Positions 1-7,687 of a DNA stretch of 60,487 bases are shown in pieces. Under the pieces are notes generated by a model. That model was not told the origin of the DNA, did not search any database, and saw nothing but the letters and a program-made list of their open reading frames with translations. Within the stretch, counting starts at the first letter, position 1. The number at the start of each line of letters is the position of its first letter. Both the position numbers and the translations under genes were made by a program. The DNA lies in assembly GCF_002709775.1 (NCBI RefSeq), contig NZ_PAQR01000024.1:1-60487 (forward strand), written 5' to 3'. Source of the DNA: Thalassospira sp. Lineage in GTDB: Bacteria > Pseudomonadota > Alphaproteobacteria > Rhodospirillales > Thalassospiraceae.

Positions 1-1703
1 AGGGCTTCAAGTTCCTGTTCCTTAAGGGTCGGTGCCCCTTCTTCGCGCTCCGACACGCTGACCAGCCAGCGATGACCTGTCAGGCCATTGAGCGTCTTGA
101 TCAGTTTGGTCGAAAGGTCCGACCCGGCCCCGCGTGCAGGGCGAAATTCGATGCGACCCGGTTCATACTTTACCAGATGCATATAGTTTTTGACCTGCAT
201 GGCAAGACCGGTGGTTTCGCGGTCCTTGCCCAGCAGTTCGGCAACTTCTTCGAACGTTTCGGGCATCTTGGCATAAACAGGTTGTTCGACCTGTTCGGGT
301 TCGCCAAGCGGGTCCGGGCGGCGCTGTGCGACGGCGGATGCACCGCCGCCATTAACCACCTGCATGCGCGGGCCGGGGCCACCGCCGCCATTGCCGCCGC
401 CTTGAGGCGCGCCGCCGCCATTGCCGGCATTGTTCATGTCCTGACGGAGCTTCTTGATCAGATCGCCCGGTGGCGGCATTTCCGCAGCATAGGCCAGACG
501 GATCAGGATCATTTCAGCGGCCTGAATGGGGGACGGCGCAATGCGCGTTTCCTCAAGGCCCTTAAGCAGCATCTGCCAGGCGCGGGTCAATTGCGGCATG
601 GCAAGCTTGGCTGCGATTTCCTTGCCGCGTTCGCGCTCGATCTGCGACACGCCGGGATCATTGGCAGCATCGGGTGAGAGCTTCACACGGGTCAGCCAAT
701 GGGTCAGATCAAGCATATCCTGCAGCATGACGGGCGGGTCACCGCCAAGAGCATATTGTGCGCCCAAAAGTTCAAGGGCCTCGTTGATTTCGCCCTTCAT
801 GGTGAAATCAAACAGATCGAAAATCCGTGAGCGGTCCGAAAGGCCGAGCATGTCACGCACTTGCTGGGTCGTGACCTTGCCAGCACCATGCGAGATCGCC
901 TGATCAAGCAGGCTCATGCCATCACGGACCGATCCATCAGCGGCACGCGCGATCAGGGTAACGGCTTCTTCTTCGATCTCGGCATTTTCGAGCCCAGCGA
1001 TCCGGGTATAGTGGGCGGCCAGTTCGTCGGTTTGCACGCGACGCAGGTCAAAGCGCTGACAACGCGACAGGACCGTGATCGGAATTTTGCGGATTTCGGT
1101 GGTGGCAAAGATGAATTTCACATGCTCTGGCGGTTCTTCAAGCGTCTTGAGCAGCGCGTTGAACGCACTTTTCGAAAGCATGTGCACTTCATCGATGATG
1201 TAGATCTTGTAGCGTGCCGAGGTCGGGCGATAACGCACGCCTTCGATCAGTTCGCGAATGTCATCAACACCGGTGCGTGACGCCGCATCCATTTCCAGTA
1301 CATCAACATGGCGATCTTCTGCGATTGCGCGGCAATGTTCACACACGCCGCACGGCTCGATCGTCGGGCCGCCATTGCCATCGACGCCAATGCAATTCAG
1401 CGCGCGCGCAATGATACGCGCAGTCGTGGTTTTACCAATCCCGCGCACCCCGGTCAGGATGAAGGCATGTGCCAACCGGCCGCTTTCAAGCGCGTTTGAC
1501 AGCGTCTTGACCATCGGCCCATGGCCGATCAGTTCATCAAAGGATTTCGGGCGGTATTTGCGCGCAAGAACCTGATATTCGCTTTTGGCTTCGGGTTCTG
1601 GGGTGGCGACGGGTGCGGTTGTTTCCGCAACGTTAGCTGACTTGGCTGACGGTGTCTCACCTTCTGGCGCAGTTTCGCTCGCGGTCTCGATCTGATCGCT
1701 CAT
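1..1703 (-). CDS. dnaX: DNA polymerase III subunit gamma/tau, 3' end outside window
   Basis: Clamp-loader ATPase that loads the beta sliding clamp during chromosome replication. Reading the minus strand from the ATG at 1703 there is no stop before the window edge, giving about 567 residues with the C-terminus missing. The AAA+ core is clear: Walker A GVRGIGKTT near residue 84, a four-Cys zinc module ending CGVCEHC, Walker B IIDEVHML, and sensor motif SRCQRFDLRR. Two unusual parts flank it: an acidic, Ala/Pro/Thr-rich N-terminal extension of about 45 residues, and a Gly-rich linker (residues encoded near 350-450) before the tau-type domain. The SRP RNA lies just upstream on the same strand, an arrangement common in alphaproteobacteria. 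No slippery sequence for gamma production was seen. Confidence 0.96.
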   Translation of the reverse strand, partial: MSDQIETASETAPEGETPSAKSANVAETTAPVATPEPEAKSEYQVLARKYRPKSFDELIGHGPMVKTLSNALESGRLAHAFILTGVRGIGKTTTARIIARALNCIGVDGNGGPTIEPCGVCEHCRAIAEDRHVDVLEMDAASRTGVDDIRELIEGVRYRPTSARYKIYIIDEVHMLSKSAFNALLKTLEEPPEHVKFIFATTEIRKIPITVLSRCQRFDLRRVQTDELAAHYTRIAGLENAEIEEEAVTLIARAADGSVRDGMSLLDQAISHGAGKVTTQQVRDMLGLSDRSRIFDLFDFTMKGEINEALELLGAQYALGGDPPVMLQDMLDLTHWLTRVKLSPDAANDPGVSQIERERGKEIAAKLAMPQLTRAWQMLLKGLEETRIAPSPIQAAEMILIRLAYAAEMPPPGDLIKKLRQDMNNAGNGGGAPQGGGNGGGGPGPRMQVVNGGGASAVAQRRPDPLGEPEQVEQPVYAKMPETFEEVAELLGKDRETTGLAMQVKNYMHLVKYEPGRIEFRPARGAGSDLSTKLIKTLNGLTGHRWLVSVSEREEGAPTLKEQELEA

Positions 1704-1857
1704 TCATCCGGTCCGGATTGTTTTAATTCTCATTGGTTTTAGCAGCTTCGCGACCGTATGGGAAAGGCCAAGTGGGAAATTTCCCATACAAAAAACCATC
1801 TGCCCGCGAATGTCAGGGGCATGGCAAATATCAGCGATTTCAATGGGAGAAATGAAA

Positions 1858-1958
1858 GGGTGAGAGACTGAACAGCGACCCGGAAAAACTCGTTACGGCT
1901 GCTACCTTCCGGTCCTGACCGGGTTGGCGAGCGGTCCGTCCACTGCCAGCCTCTCGCC
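1858..1958 (-). ncRNA. ffs: Small bacterial signal recognition particle RNA (4.5S)
   Basis: RNA scaffold of the SRP that binds Ffh and targets nascent membrane proteins. The minus strand carries the conserved apical motif GGTCAGGACCGGAAGGTAGC (about 1901-1922), and the two ends pair as a closing stem (GAGAGGCTG with CAGTCTCTC). It is about 100 nt, the usual size of the short form without an Alu domain. A candidate promoter lies immediately upstream (1962-1990). Exact ends are estimated from the helix. Confidence 0.95.
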
Positions 1959-1961
1959 CCC

Positions 1962-1990
1962 TATATCGCGCAAAGATCGCTAGAACGCAA
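1962..1990 (-). promoter_or_regulatory. Putative promoter of the SRP RNA
   Basis: On the minus strand TTGCGT (1990-1985) and GATATA (1967-1962) are separated by 17 bases, which would start transcription within the first bases of the SRP RNA. The -35 is only a partial match to TTGACA, so this rests mainly on position and spacing. Confidence 0.45.
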
Positions 1991-2143
1991 GCGTTGGCTG
2001 GGATTTTTTCTGTGATCAAGCAATCGTGGCTTTTGGCTGGCCTGTGCGCGCGTTAATGTCGTCTTCCGTCACCACAGGAAATATCGGCGATCCCATGGGT
2101 TTGGCCGATATTTGCCAAAAAGAATTTTGGGAAAACCACTGCC

Positions 2144-3070
2144 ATGAACAGGCTATTTTATGAATCCGTTGATCTTGATCGCGACGCTGGCTTGCGCAAG
2201 CGCGAAGACTGGCAACAGGTTCTATTGGCCGAGGAGTCGCTGCGCATCCTGATCTGTCATGCGGGCGATCCGCTATTTGCATGGCCAGAGGACATGGATG
2301 CCCATGAACTTGTGGTGCTGGGTGCCCCGGCCGTTCCGCATCTGGATGTTGATCTGCATGGTGGGCAGTGGATTTATCTTGGCCGCGATGAAGGTGGACC
2401 GGTGATTGCGGTCGATGTCGCGCCGGTGGTTTCCGATCGTGACGATGCCGTGCGCAGACTGGGCGGCGGGTTTGGCGACATGCGTACCCGCATGGCCAAT
2501 CTTTCGGTCGATGAGGCGGCCCTTGCCGCGCAGGCGCGCGCAATTTTCCATTGGCATCAGGGGCATCAGTTCTGTGGGGCCTGCGGCCATCCCAATATGG
2601 TGGCGGAGGCAGGATATCGCCTGCAATGCAGTAACCCCGATTGTGGCAAATCGCATTTCCCGCGTACGGATCCGGCCGTCATCATGTTGATCCATCATCA
2701 GGATCACGTTCTGTTGGCGCGTTCGCCGCAATTCCTGCCGGGGATGGTGTCGGTTCTGGCGGGCTTTGTCGAGCCGGGTGAAACCCTTGAACAGGCGGTT
2801 GCGCGTGAAGTCTATGAAGAAGTCGGGATCAAGATCAAACGGCCGCAATATGTCGCATCCCAGCCTTGGCCGTTTCCGGGGTCATTGATGCTGGGTTTCA
2901 TTGCCGAGGCGGAAACCACCGAGCTTATGCCCGATAATGACGAGATCGAATTTGCCATGTGGGTGCATCGCGATGATGTACCGAGCCTGCCCGAAAAAGG
3001 CATTAATTTGCCGCGACCGATATCAATTGCCCGCTTCCTGCTGGAAAACTGGTGCGCGGGCCGCATATAG
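2144..3070 (+). CDS. nudC: NAD+ diphosphatase / NADH pyrophosphatase
   Basis: Nudix hydrolase that splits NAD(H) to NMN(H) and AMP; the family also removes NAD caps from RNA. The 308-residue protein shows the NudC layout: an N-terminal domain, a zinc ribbon (CGACGHPN followed by CSNPDCGK, about residues 143-167), then the Nudix domain with the box GFVEPGETLEQAVAREVYEE (about 205-224) and the diagnostic SQPWPFPGSLMLGF just after it, which separates NudC from other Nudix enzymes. It starts at ATG 2144 and stands alone, divergent from the SRP RNA and dnaX. Length and motifs are complete. Confidence 0.95.
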   Translation: MNRLFYESVDLDRDAGLRKREDWQQVLLAEESLRILICHAGDPLFAWPEDMDAHELVVLGAPAVPHLDVDLHGGQWIYLGRDEGGPVIAVDVAPVVSDRDDAVRRLGGGFGDMRTRMANLSVDEAALAAQARAIFHWHQGHQFCGACGHPNMVAEAGYRLQCSNPDCGKSHFPRTDPAVIMLIHHQDHVLLARSPQFLPGMVSVLAGFVEPGETLEQAVAREVYEEVGIKIKRPQYVASQPWPFPGSLMLGFIAEAETTELMPDNDEIEFAMWVHRDDVPSLPEKGINLPRPISIARFLLENWCAGRI

Positions 3071-3179
3071 TTAAGCGTATAGTTTAGTAAAGTGTATAAT
3101 AAAGGGCGCGTCCTACTCACCGTTCTGGTGAGGTCGTGTTTCTTTAGTGCGCTGTGCGGTCGAATGTCGGGAAAGTGCT

Positions 3180-3980
3180 TTGGCGAGAATACGTTTCATA
3201 CGTGATGGGCTTTTAGCCGGCATTGTTCTTGGTGTGCTGACCGTCCTGTTTGCCATCAGCACCGCGCAGGGCCAGGAACGGGTCCCCGTCAAGGTCGGCG
3301 CCTATGAATATGGCGTGGTCTATTTCTTTGATGATGGCCGACCCAGCGGCATGGTTCCAAGTCTGATCAGGCTTTTGAACGACTCCCAGGATGAATATGC
3401 CTTTGAGCTTGTCGAAACCTCATCGCGCCGCCGATATCGGTCGGTGACCAATGGCGAGGTTGATCTTGTCTTGCTTGAAAGTTCGAAATGGGAATGGGAA
3501 GAGCTTGATGTTCTGTTCTCGGATCCGATTGTTCAGGAACAGGATCTTTATCTGACCCTTGCCGGGCGCGGTGATGCCGACATGCGGTTTTCCGATGTCA
3601 CCAGCTATCCGATGTTATGTGTGCTGGGTTTCCATTACGGCTTTGCCGGTTTCAACGCCGATCCGGAATACATGCGCAGCAACTTTGACGTTTTGCTGCG
3701 CTATAACGAAAAGGAAGTCCTCGATGGACTGCTTGCCGGTGAAGCGCCGATCGGTGTCGTGTCGGCAGGTTTTCTGGCCCTTGAGTTCGGCACCAATCCG
3801 GACGTCCGCGACCGCGTAACCATCGCGTCACAACCAGATGCCACCTACGATCTGGTTTCTGTGCTGTCGGATAATTCCGCCATCTCGCTTGAGCGGTTCA
3901 ACCAGCTGATTGCCGAGCTGCACGAGGACGGCGAAGTTGAACGCCTGTGGCAGCAGCTTCATCGGGGCGTTTCGCGCTAA
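3180..3980 (+). CDS. Periplasmic solute-binding protein, family 3-like (orphan)
   Basis: Exported protein resembling the amino-acid-binding components of ABC transporters (SBP_bac_3 type). After a basic start (RIRFIRDG) there is a hydrophobic segment and a likely cleavage near AISTAQG-QE, then the mature domain from VPVKVGAYEYG. No permease or ATPase gene is adjacent, so it may act as a free-standing sensor or binding protein; the ligand cannot be told. The start is uncertain: TTG 3180 follows GGAAAG at a good distance and gives 266 residues, while GTG 3147 in the same frame would give 277. A short hairpin at 3116-3132 lies upstream. Confidence 0.75.
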   Translation: MARIRFIRDGLLAGIVLGVLTVLFAISTAQGQERVPVKVGAYEYGVVYFFDDGRPSGMVPSLIRLLNDSQDEYAFELVETSSRRRYRSVTNGEVDLVLLESSKWEWEELDVLFSDPIVQEQDLYLTLAGRGDADMRFSDVTSYPMLCVLGFHYGFAGFNADPEYMRSNFDVLLRYNEKEVLDGLLAGEAPIGVVSAGFLALEFGTNPDVRDRVTIASQPDATYDLVSVLSDNSAISLERFNQLIAELHEDGEVERLWQQLHRGVSR

Positions 3981-3992
3981 GCCAGTAGTGGA

Positions 3993-4361
3993 TTAGTCCA
4001 TTGGCGGGATGCGGGCGATGACATTGCGGCGCAGGGTATCGGGGCGTTCACGCCAGGCAACAATTCCCTTGTCACTTTCGGCATATTTGGATGCCAGTTC
4101 GCAGAGATCCTCGATCATACTTTCGGGATCGACATTGCCGTAAACATATCCCCATTTGCCCGATCCATTCAGCGCCACGGAACAGCCCGACTTGCAATTG
4201 GTCAGACATTCAACCGGCTTGAGATCAAACGGCAGGTCACGCGTGGCACAAAGTTCCTGCATGCGATCAAAAAGCGTCTGCCCATGCCTGGGGTCGCTTG
4301 GCGCGTCGGCGTTTGAGGCTGTGCAGGTGGTGCAAATGTTCAGGCGTGGCTTGGTCGTCAT
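3993..4361 (-). CDS. DUF1636 family, ferredoxin-like metal-binding protein
   Basis: Small soluble protein of 122 residues from ATG 4361. It has paired cysteines near the N-terminus (ICTTCTAS) and a second cluster CLTNCKSGCS near the middle, the Cys pattern of thioredoxin-fold 2Fe-2S proteins grouped as DUF1636. The biochemical role is not established; relatives are sometimes found near cobalamin genes, but no such genes are here. It lies just downstream of the LysR gene on the same strand (57 bases), so the two may be co-transcribed. An in-frame upstream start would add 19 residues without family support. Confidence 0.8.
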   Translation of the reverse strand: MTTKPRLNICTTCTASNADAPSDPRHGQTLFDRMQELCATRDLPFDLKPVECLTNCKSGCSVALNGSGKWGYVYGNVDPESMIEDLCELASKYAESDKGIVAWRERPDTLRRNVIARIPPMD

Positions 4362-4418
4362 GCGCTTGGGTCTATCCGGGATAAGTTGGCTTTGTAACGA
4401 TGCGGGGTGCGCATCCAA

Positions 4419-5297
4419 TCAGCTTGCAGCCGGTTTGGTCAAGTCATCATCAAATTGATGGGCGACATATTTCTGAATGGCACTGGCAAGCTGGCGATTG
4501 ACCAGCGGATGCGCATCATCGGCGAGCATCACCGCAACACCGACCGCAGGCAGTGGCGGGAAGCCATCACGGGCATCCAGGATTTTAAACTCATCCGTTA
4601 CGCTGGCCGCGGCAAGGGCGGCAACCCCCAATCCATCCCGCACCAGATGAAGCATCGAGGCGGCCTGGCGCGAGGTGGCATAAAGATTGAACGCGCGATT
4701 GGATTTCGAAAAGGCATCAATTGCCCATGCATGGAATTTGCAATCCTCGGCCGGAAGCACAAGCGGCAGGGGATCGAGATGGTGCTGATTATGGATTGGT
4801 GATGTCACCCAGACACCCGGTTCGTGGCGCAGAAAATAACCCTCTTCGCCCTTTTCCGACCGGCTGATGATCGACAGATCCAGTTCGCCCTGATCAAGCA
4901 TCCGGCGCAAAAGGATGGTCGGGTTGACCGAGACAAAAAAGCGCGCGCTTGGATGCACGGCACTGATGGCGCGCAGAACAATTGGCAAAATCTTTTGCGC
5001 GTAATCATCCGGGCAGCCGATGCGGATCGGGCGGGTGGCTTCCTGGGAGCGCAACTGTCCCATTGCCTCGTCCGTCAGGCTCAGAATCCGTCGGGCATAG
5101 CCGACAAAGGTGATGCCTTCGTGGGTCAGTTGGACATTGCGGCCATCACGTTCAAACAGCTTGTTATCAACCAGTTCTTCAAGGCGTTTCATCTGCATGG
5201 AGAAAGCCGATGGCGTGCGGCCAATGCGGTCGGCTGCACGGTTGAAGCTGCCGCATTCGGCAAAGGCGACGAAGCTTCTGAGCAGGTCGGAATCCAT
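4419..5297 (-). CDS. LysR-family transcriptional regulator
   Basis: DNA-binding regulator of 292 residues. The N-terminal winged helix-turn-helix is typical: SFVAFAECGSFNRAADRIGR with the recognition part TPSAFSMQMKRLEEL and KLFERDGRNVQLTHEG. The rest is a periplasmic-binding-like effector domain. It is divergent from a glutathione transferase gene at 5454; the intervening DNA holds an inverted repeat of T-N11-A type (5308-5328) right next to its own ribosome binding site AAAGGAG. That suggests autoregulation and control of the transferase (inference). The effector is unknown. Confidence 0.92.
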   Translation of the reverse strand: MDSDLLRSFVAFAECGSFNRAADRIGRTPSAFSMQMKRLEELVDNKLFERDGRNVQLTHEGITFVGYARRILSLTDEAMGQLRSQEATRPIRIGCPDDYAQKILPIVLRAISAVHPSARFFVSVNPTILLRRMLDQGELDLSIISRSEKGEEGYFLRHEPGVWVTSPIHNQHHLDPLPLVLPAEDCKFHAWAIDAFSKSNRAFNLYATSRQAASMLHLVRDGLGVAALAAASVTDEFKILDARDGFPPLPAVGVAVMLADDAHPLVNRQLASAIQKYVAHQFDDDLTKPAAS

Positions 5298-5307
5298 GGC
5301 TTCTCCT

Positions 5308-5328
5308 TTGATCAGAAAATTTGATCAA
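5308..5328. promoter_or_regulatory. Candidate LysR operator (T-N11-A inverted repeat)
   Basis: TTGATC at 5308-5313 and GATCAA at 5323-5328 form a perfect 6-bp inverted repeat with a 9-base A/T-rich spacer, containing the T-N11-A core of LysR sites. It sits 11 bases from the lysR start codon and about 125 bases from the divergent transferase start. The regulator-site pairing is inferred from position. Confidence 0.55.
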
Positions 5329-5453
5329 GAAAGTTGAACAATAAGGTCAAAACTATTCGATTGTCGGATGGCGATCCAGCGGCAAATATCAAACCCGGCC
5401 GGCCAATGCAGTTAACGAGTGTTCTCAACGCATGTGCCACAAGGATTATCACA

Positions 5454-6062
5454 ATGATTTTGAATGACTATTTGATGTCGGGGAACGGCTATAAAGTCCG
5501 TTTGATGCTTTCGATGTTGGGTCAAAAGTTCGAATATATCGAACGTGACATCATGAAGGGCGAAACCCGCACGCCGGAATACCTTGAAAGGGTCAACCCG
5601 AACGGCAAAATCCCGGCACTTGTCCTTGATGACGGCAGGAGCTTGGCTGAAAGCAACGCCATCCTGATCTATCTGGCCGAAGGCACCAATTTCATCCCCG
5701 AGGATGCCTATGAGCGGGCCGATATGATGAGCTGGTTGTTCTTTGAACAGTATGACCATGAACCGAACGTTGCCGTTCTGATTTCCTGGTATGAGATCAA
5801 AGGCCTGCCCGAACATGCCGATATTCTGGAGCCGATGAAGCAGGCAGGTGCCAAGCGTGCGCTTGATCTGATGGAAAAGCGTCTTTCAGGTCATAACTGG
5901 CTGGTGGGTGAGTCACTGACCATTGCCGATATCTCGCTTTATGCCTACACGCACCGGGCCGAACTTGGCAAAATCAGCCTTCAGCCTTATCCGGGCATTC
6001 GTGCGTGGCTTGATCGGTTCTCTGTTGTGCCGGGCTACGTTCCGATCACCTGGACGCCGTAA
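5454..6062 (+). CDS. Glutathione S-transferase
   Basis: Cytosolic transferase conjugating glutathione to electrophiles or acting in related redox chemistry. The 202-residue protein begins at ATG 5454 after AAGGATTATCACA. It has the thioredoxin-like N-domain (DYLMSGNGYKVRLMLSMLG, cis-Pro in GKIPALVLDDG, then ESNAILIYLAEGT) and the all-helical C-domain with the folding motif LTIADISLYAY. An upstream in-frame start at 5334 is weaker and would add 40 residues not seen in this family. It is divergent from the LysR gene, the probable regulator. Substrate is not predictable. Confidence 0.9.
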   Translation: MILNDYLMSGNGYKVRLMLSMLGQKFEYIERDIMKGETRTPEYLERVNPNGKIPALVLDDGRSLAESNAILIYLAEGTNFIPEDAYERADMMSWLFFEQYDHEPNVAVLISWYEIKGLPEHADILEPMKQAGAKRALDLMEKRLSGHNWLVGESLTIADISLYAYTHRAELGKISLQPYPGIRAWLDRFSVVPGYVPITWTP

Positions 6063-6075
6063 AACTAAAAAAAGC

Positions 6076-6146
6076 AGCCACCACAAACAGGGATTTCGCC
6101 CAAGGTCGGGGGAAGTCGGGGAAGGGTTTCCCCGCCTGTGGTGGCT
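6076..6146. terminator. Long hairpin between convergent genes
   Basis: AGCCACCAC (6076-6084) pairs perfectly with GTGGTGGCT (6138-6146), and CAGG/CCTG inside extends the stem. It lies between the two convergent glutathione transferase genes. An A-rich run precedes the left arm, so it could terminate minus-strand transcription; no T-run follows on the plus strand. Confidence 0.5.
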
Positions 6147-6150
6147 GAGT

Positions 6151-6181
6151 ACCCTGACATGACTAAGGGGAATGTCAGGGT
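6151..6181. terminator. Second hairpin between convergent genes
   Basis: ACCCTGACAT (6151-6160) and ATGTCAGGGT (6172-6181) are perfect 10-bp arms with an 11-base loop, a few bases after the previous hairpin. It is GC-rich but lacks a T-run on either side, so terminator function is a guess from its place between converging genes. Confidence 0.45.
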
Positions 6182-6194
6182 GGCGGTACGTGGC

Positions 6195-6863
6195 TTAGGC
6201 CGTTTTCAGAAGCTTTTCGGGCAAAAGCGGATCGGTCTGGGCGGCTGAACTGCGCGCCTTGAAGCGCGCAAAGGCGCTTTCGATATGGGGGGCGTCAGCC
6301 AGCATTCCCGCCCCGCCGGGCATTGCACCCAAATAATGGATCATCGGCATGATCATCATGTCGGGGATGGTGAAACGGTCGCCAAAAAGCCAGCCATCGG
6401 CATAGGCCGTGTTCAAGACCTGCAGGTCATAGCGGATGTGATCGGCCATCTTGTTCATGTGGATGGCAAAGCCCGGATCATGACGTGTGGCGTCTTCGGC
6501 AAAGACCATCGGAATGACGAAATTACGGATGATGTCCTGATCGAGCCTAGTCATCGCAAGGCTGATCCACTGGTTCATGCGCGCAACCTTTTGAGCACTT
6601 ACCGGGCGCAGGAGTGGTCCCGGGAAGTTATCATCGATATAGCGGCAGATGGCAGCAGTTTCATACAGAACAAAGGGTCCATGGGTCAGGACCGGCACCT
6701 TGCCGAACGGATTGTTGTGCAAAAGCTCATGCGTTGGCGGATGGCCGGGTGGTTGGACATTCCGGCTGCTGAAGTCAAAGGCGATTTCCTTTTCAAGGCA
6801 GGCGATACGCACCGTGCGGGTCAGGCTGCTGCGTGGCATTCCGATGATTGTGACATCCGACAT
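6195..6863 (-). CDS. Glutathione S-transferase
   Basis: A 222-residue transferase from ATG 6863. The N-domain holds the GSH-site elements SSLTRTVRIACLEKEI, FGKVPVLTH (cis-Pro) and YETAAICRYID; the C-domain keeps FTIPDMMIMPMIHYLG at the N-capping box position. It is not closely similar to the neighbouring transferase at 5454. It is divergent from a TetR gene and shares with it a 105-156 base control region containing a perfect palindrome (6934-6957), so it is the likely target of that repressor, perhaps for xenobiotic or electrophile defence (inference). Confidence 0.9.
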   Translation of the reverse strand: MSDVTIIGMPRSSLTRTVRIACLEKEIAFDFSSRNVQPPGHPPTHELLHNNPFGKVPVLTHGPFVLYETAAICRYIDDNFPGPLLRPVSAQKVARMNQWISLAMTRLDQDIIRNFVIPMVFAEDATRHDPGFAIHMNKMADHIRYDLQVLNTAYADGWLFGDRFTIPDMMIMPMIHYLGAMPGGAGMLADAPHIESAFARFKARSSAAQTDPLLPEKLLKTA

Positions 6864-6933
6864 GGCAAGGCCCCTTTGTTACGACGTGAGTTTGTTGTGA
6901 CGACGTGTACTTGCAGACAGGATTGCGGCATCC

Positions 6934-6957
6934 ATAATATGTTCAAGAACATATTAT
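6934..6957. promoter_or_regulatory. Perfect palindromic operator candidate for TetR
   Basis: ATAATATGTTC and GAACATATTAT are perfect 11-bp arms around two bases (AA). Located between the divergent GST and TetR genes, it has the size and symmetry expected of a TetR-family operator. Confidence 0.65.
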
Positions 6958-7019
6958 CAGGATGTGTCATGTTGGCTTGGTTGCCCAACCCGACGCTTGA
7001 AGACGTGATGGAGTTCGAA

Positions 7020-7670
7020 ATGCCCTATGCACCGACGCACAAAGCCAAAACCCGTATTCGCATCGTGAATGCGGCGAGTGCGCTTTTTAAAAAATACGGC
7101 TTTGAAAATGTCACGATTGATCAGGTGATGTCGGCTGCCGGGCTGACGCGCGGCGGGTTTTACGCGCATTTCAAAAACAAGGAAGACCTGTTTGTTGCCT
7201 GTGTTGAAAACGGCATGTCGCTTTTGTCATCGCCGGTGCTGGCGAAACTGCGCAAGGCCGAGAAACAGGGCAAGGATTGGGTGACATCCTTTGCCGAGCT
7301 TTACCTGTCGAAGGTTCATATCGAAAACCCCGATCTTGGCTGTGCCTTGCCGACCTTATCTGCCGAAGTATCGCGTTCTGGCGATCAGGCCCGTGCCGCC
7401 TTTTCCAAGCTTATTGAGCAAGCATCAGATGGATTGGCCCGGAAACTTGCCAAGGAAGATGGGTATACAGGCATTGAAGGTGATGCCCGTGTAGCCAGTA
7501 TTTCGAAGACGTACGTGGCAGAAGCCACATCAATGTTGGCAATGATGGTTGGGGCCGTTGTCCTGAGCCGGGCAGTCGACGAAGAAACGGCCGGAAATAT
7601 TTTGACTGCTACGCGAGAGAGCGTTCCGCTTTTCCGTGGAATGCGATCCGAAGCGGCATCCGCTTCTTAA
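7020..7670 (+). CDS. TetR/AcrR-family transcriptional regulator
   Basis: Repressor of 216 residues from ATG 7020, preceded by GGAG at 6 bases. The N-terminal HTH is clear: RIRIVNAASALFKKYGFENV, then TIDQVMSAAGLTRGGFYAHF and KNKEDLF. The remaining part is a ligand/dimer domain with an LPTLSAEVSRSG segment typical of a TetR subgroup. Alternative in-frame ATGs at 7008 and 6969 (the latter after AGGA) would lengthen it by 4 or 17 residues. It is divergent from the GST gene with a palindrome between them, suggesting autorepression and control of the GST. Confidence 0.92.
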   Translation: MPYAPTHKAKTRIRIVNAASALFKKYGFENVTIDQVMSAAGLTRGGFYAHFKNKEDLFVACVENGMSLLSSPVLAKLRKAEKQGKDWVTSFAELYLSKVHIENPDLGCALPTLSAEVSRSGDQARAAFSKLIEQASDGLARKLAKEDGYTGIEGDARVASISKTYVAEATSMLAMMVGAVVLSRAVDEETAGNILTATRESVPLFRGMRSEAASAS

Positions 7671-7687
7671 GTTCATGTGCCGGATGG

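Noticed and set aside
72..1575. Plus-strand open frames opposite dnaX
   Set aside because: They are antisense to the well-supported dnaX frame and show no recognisable domain; GC-rich codon usage produces such frames.
3095..3100. TATAAT promoter for the binding-protein gene at 3180
   Set aside because: A perfect -10 is present but no acceptable -35 was found at 16-18 bases, so it was not called.
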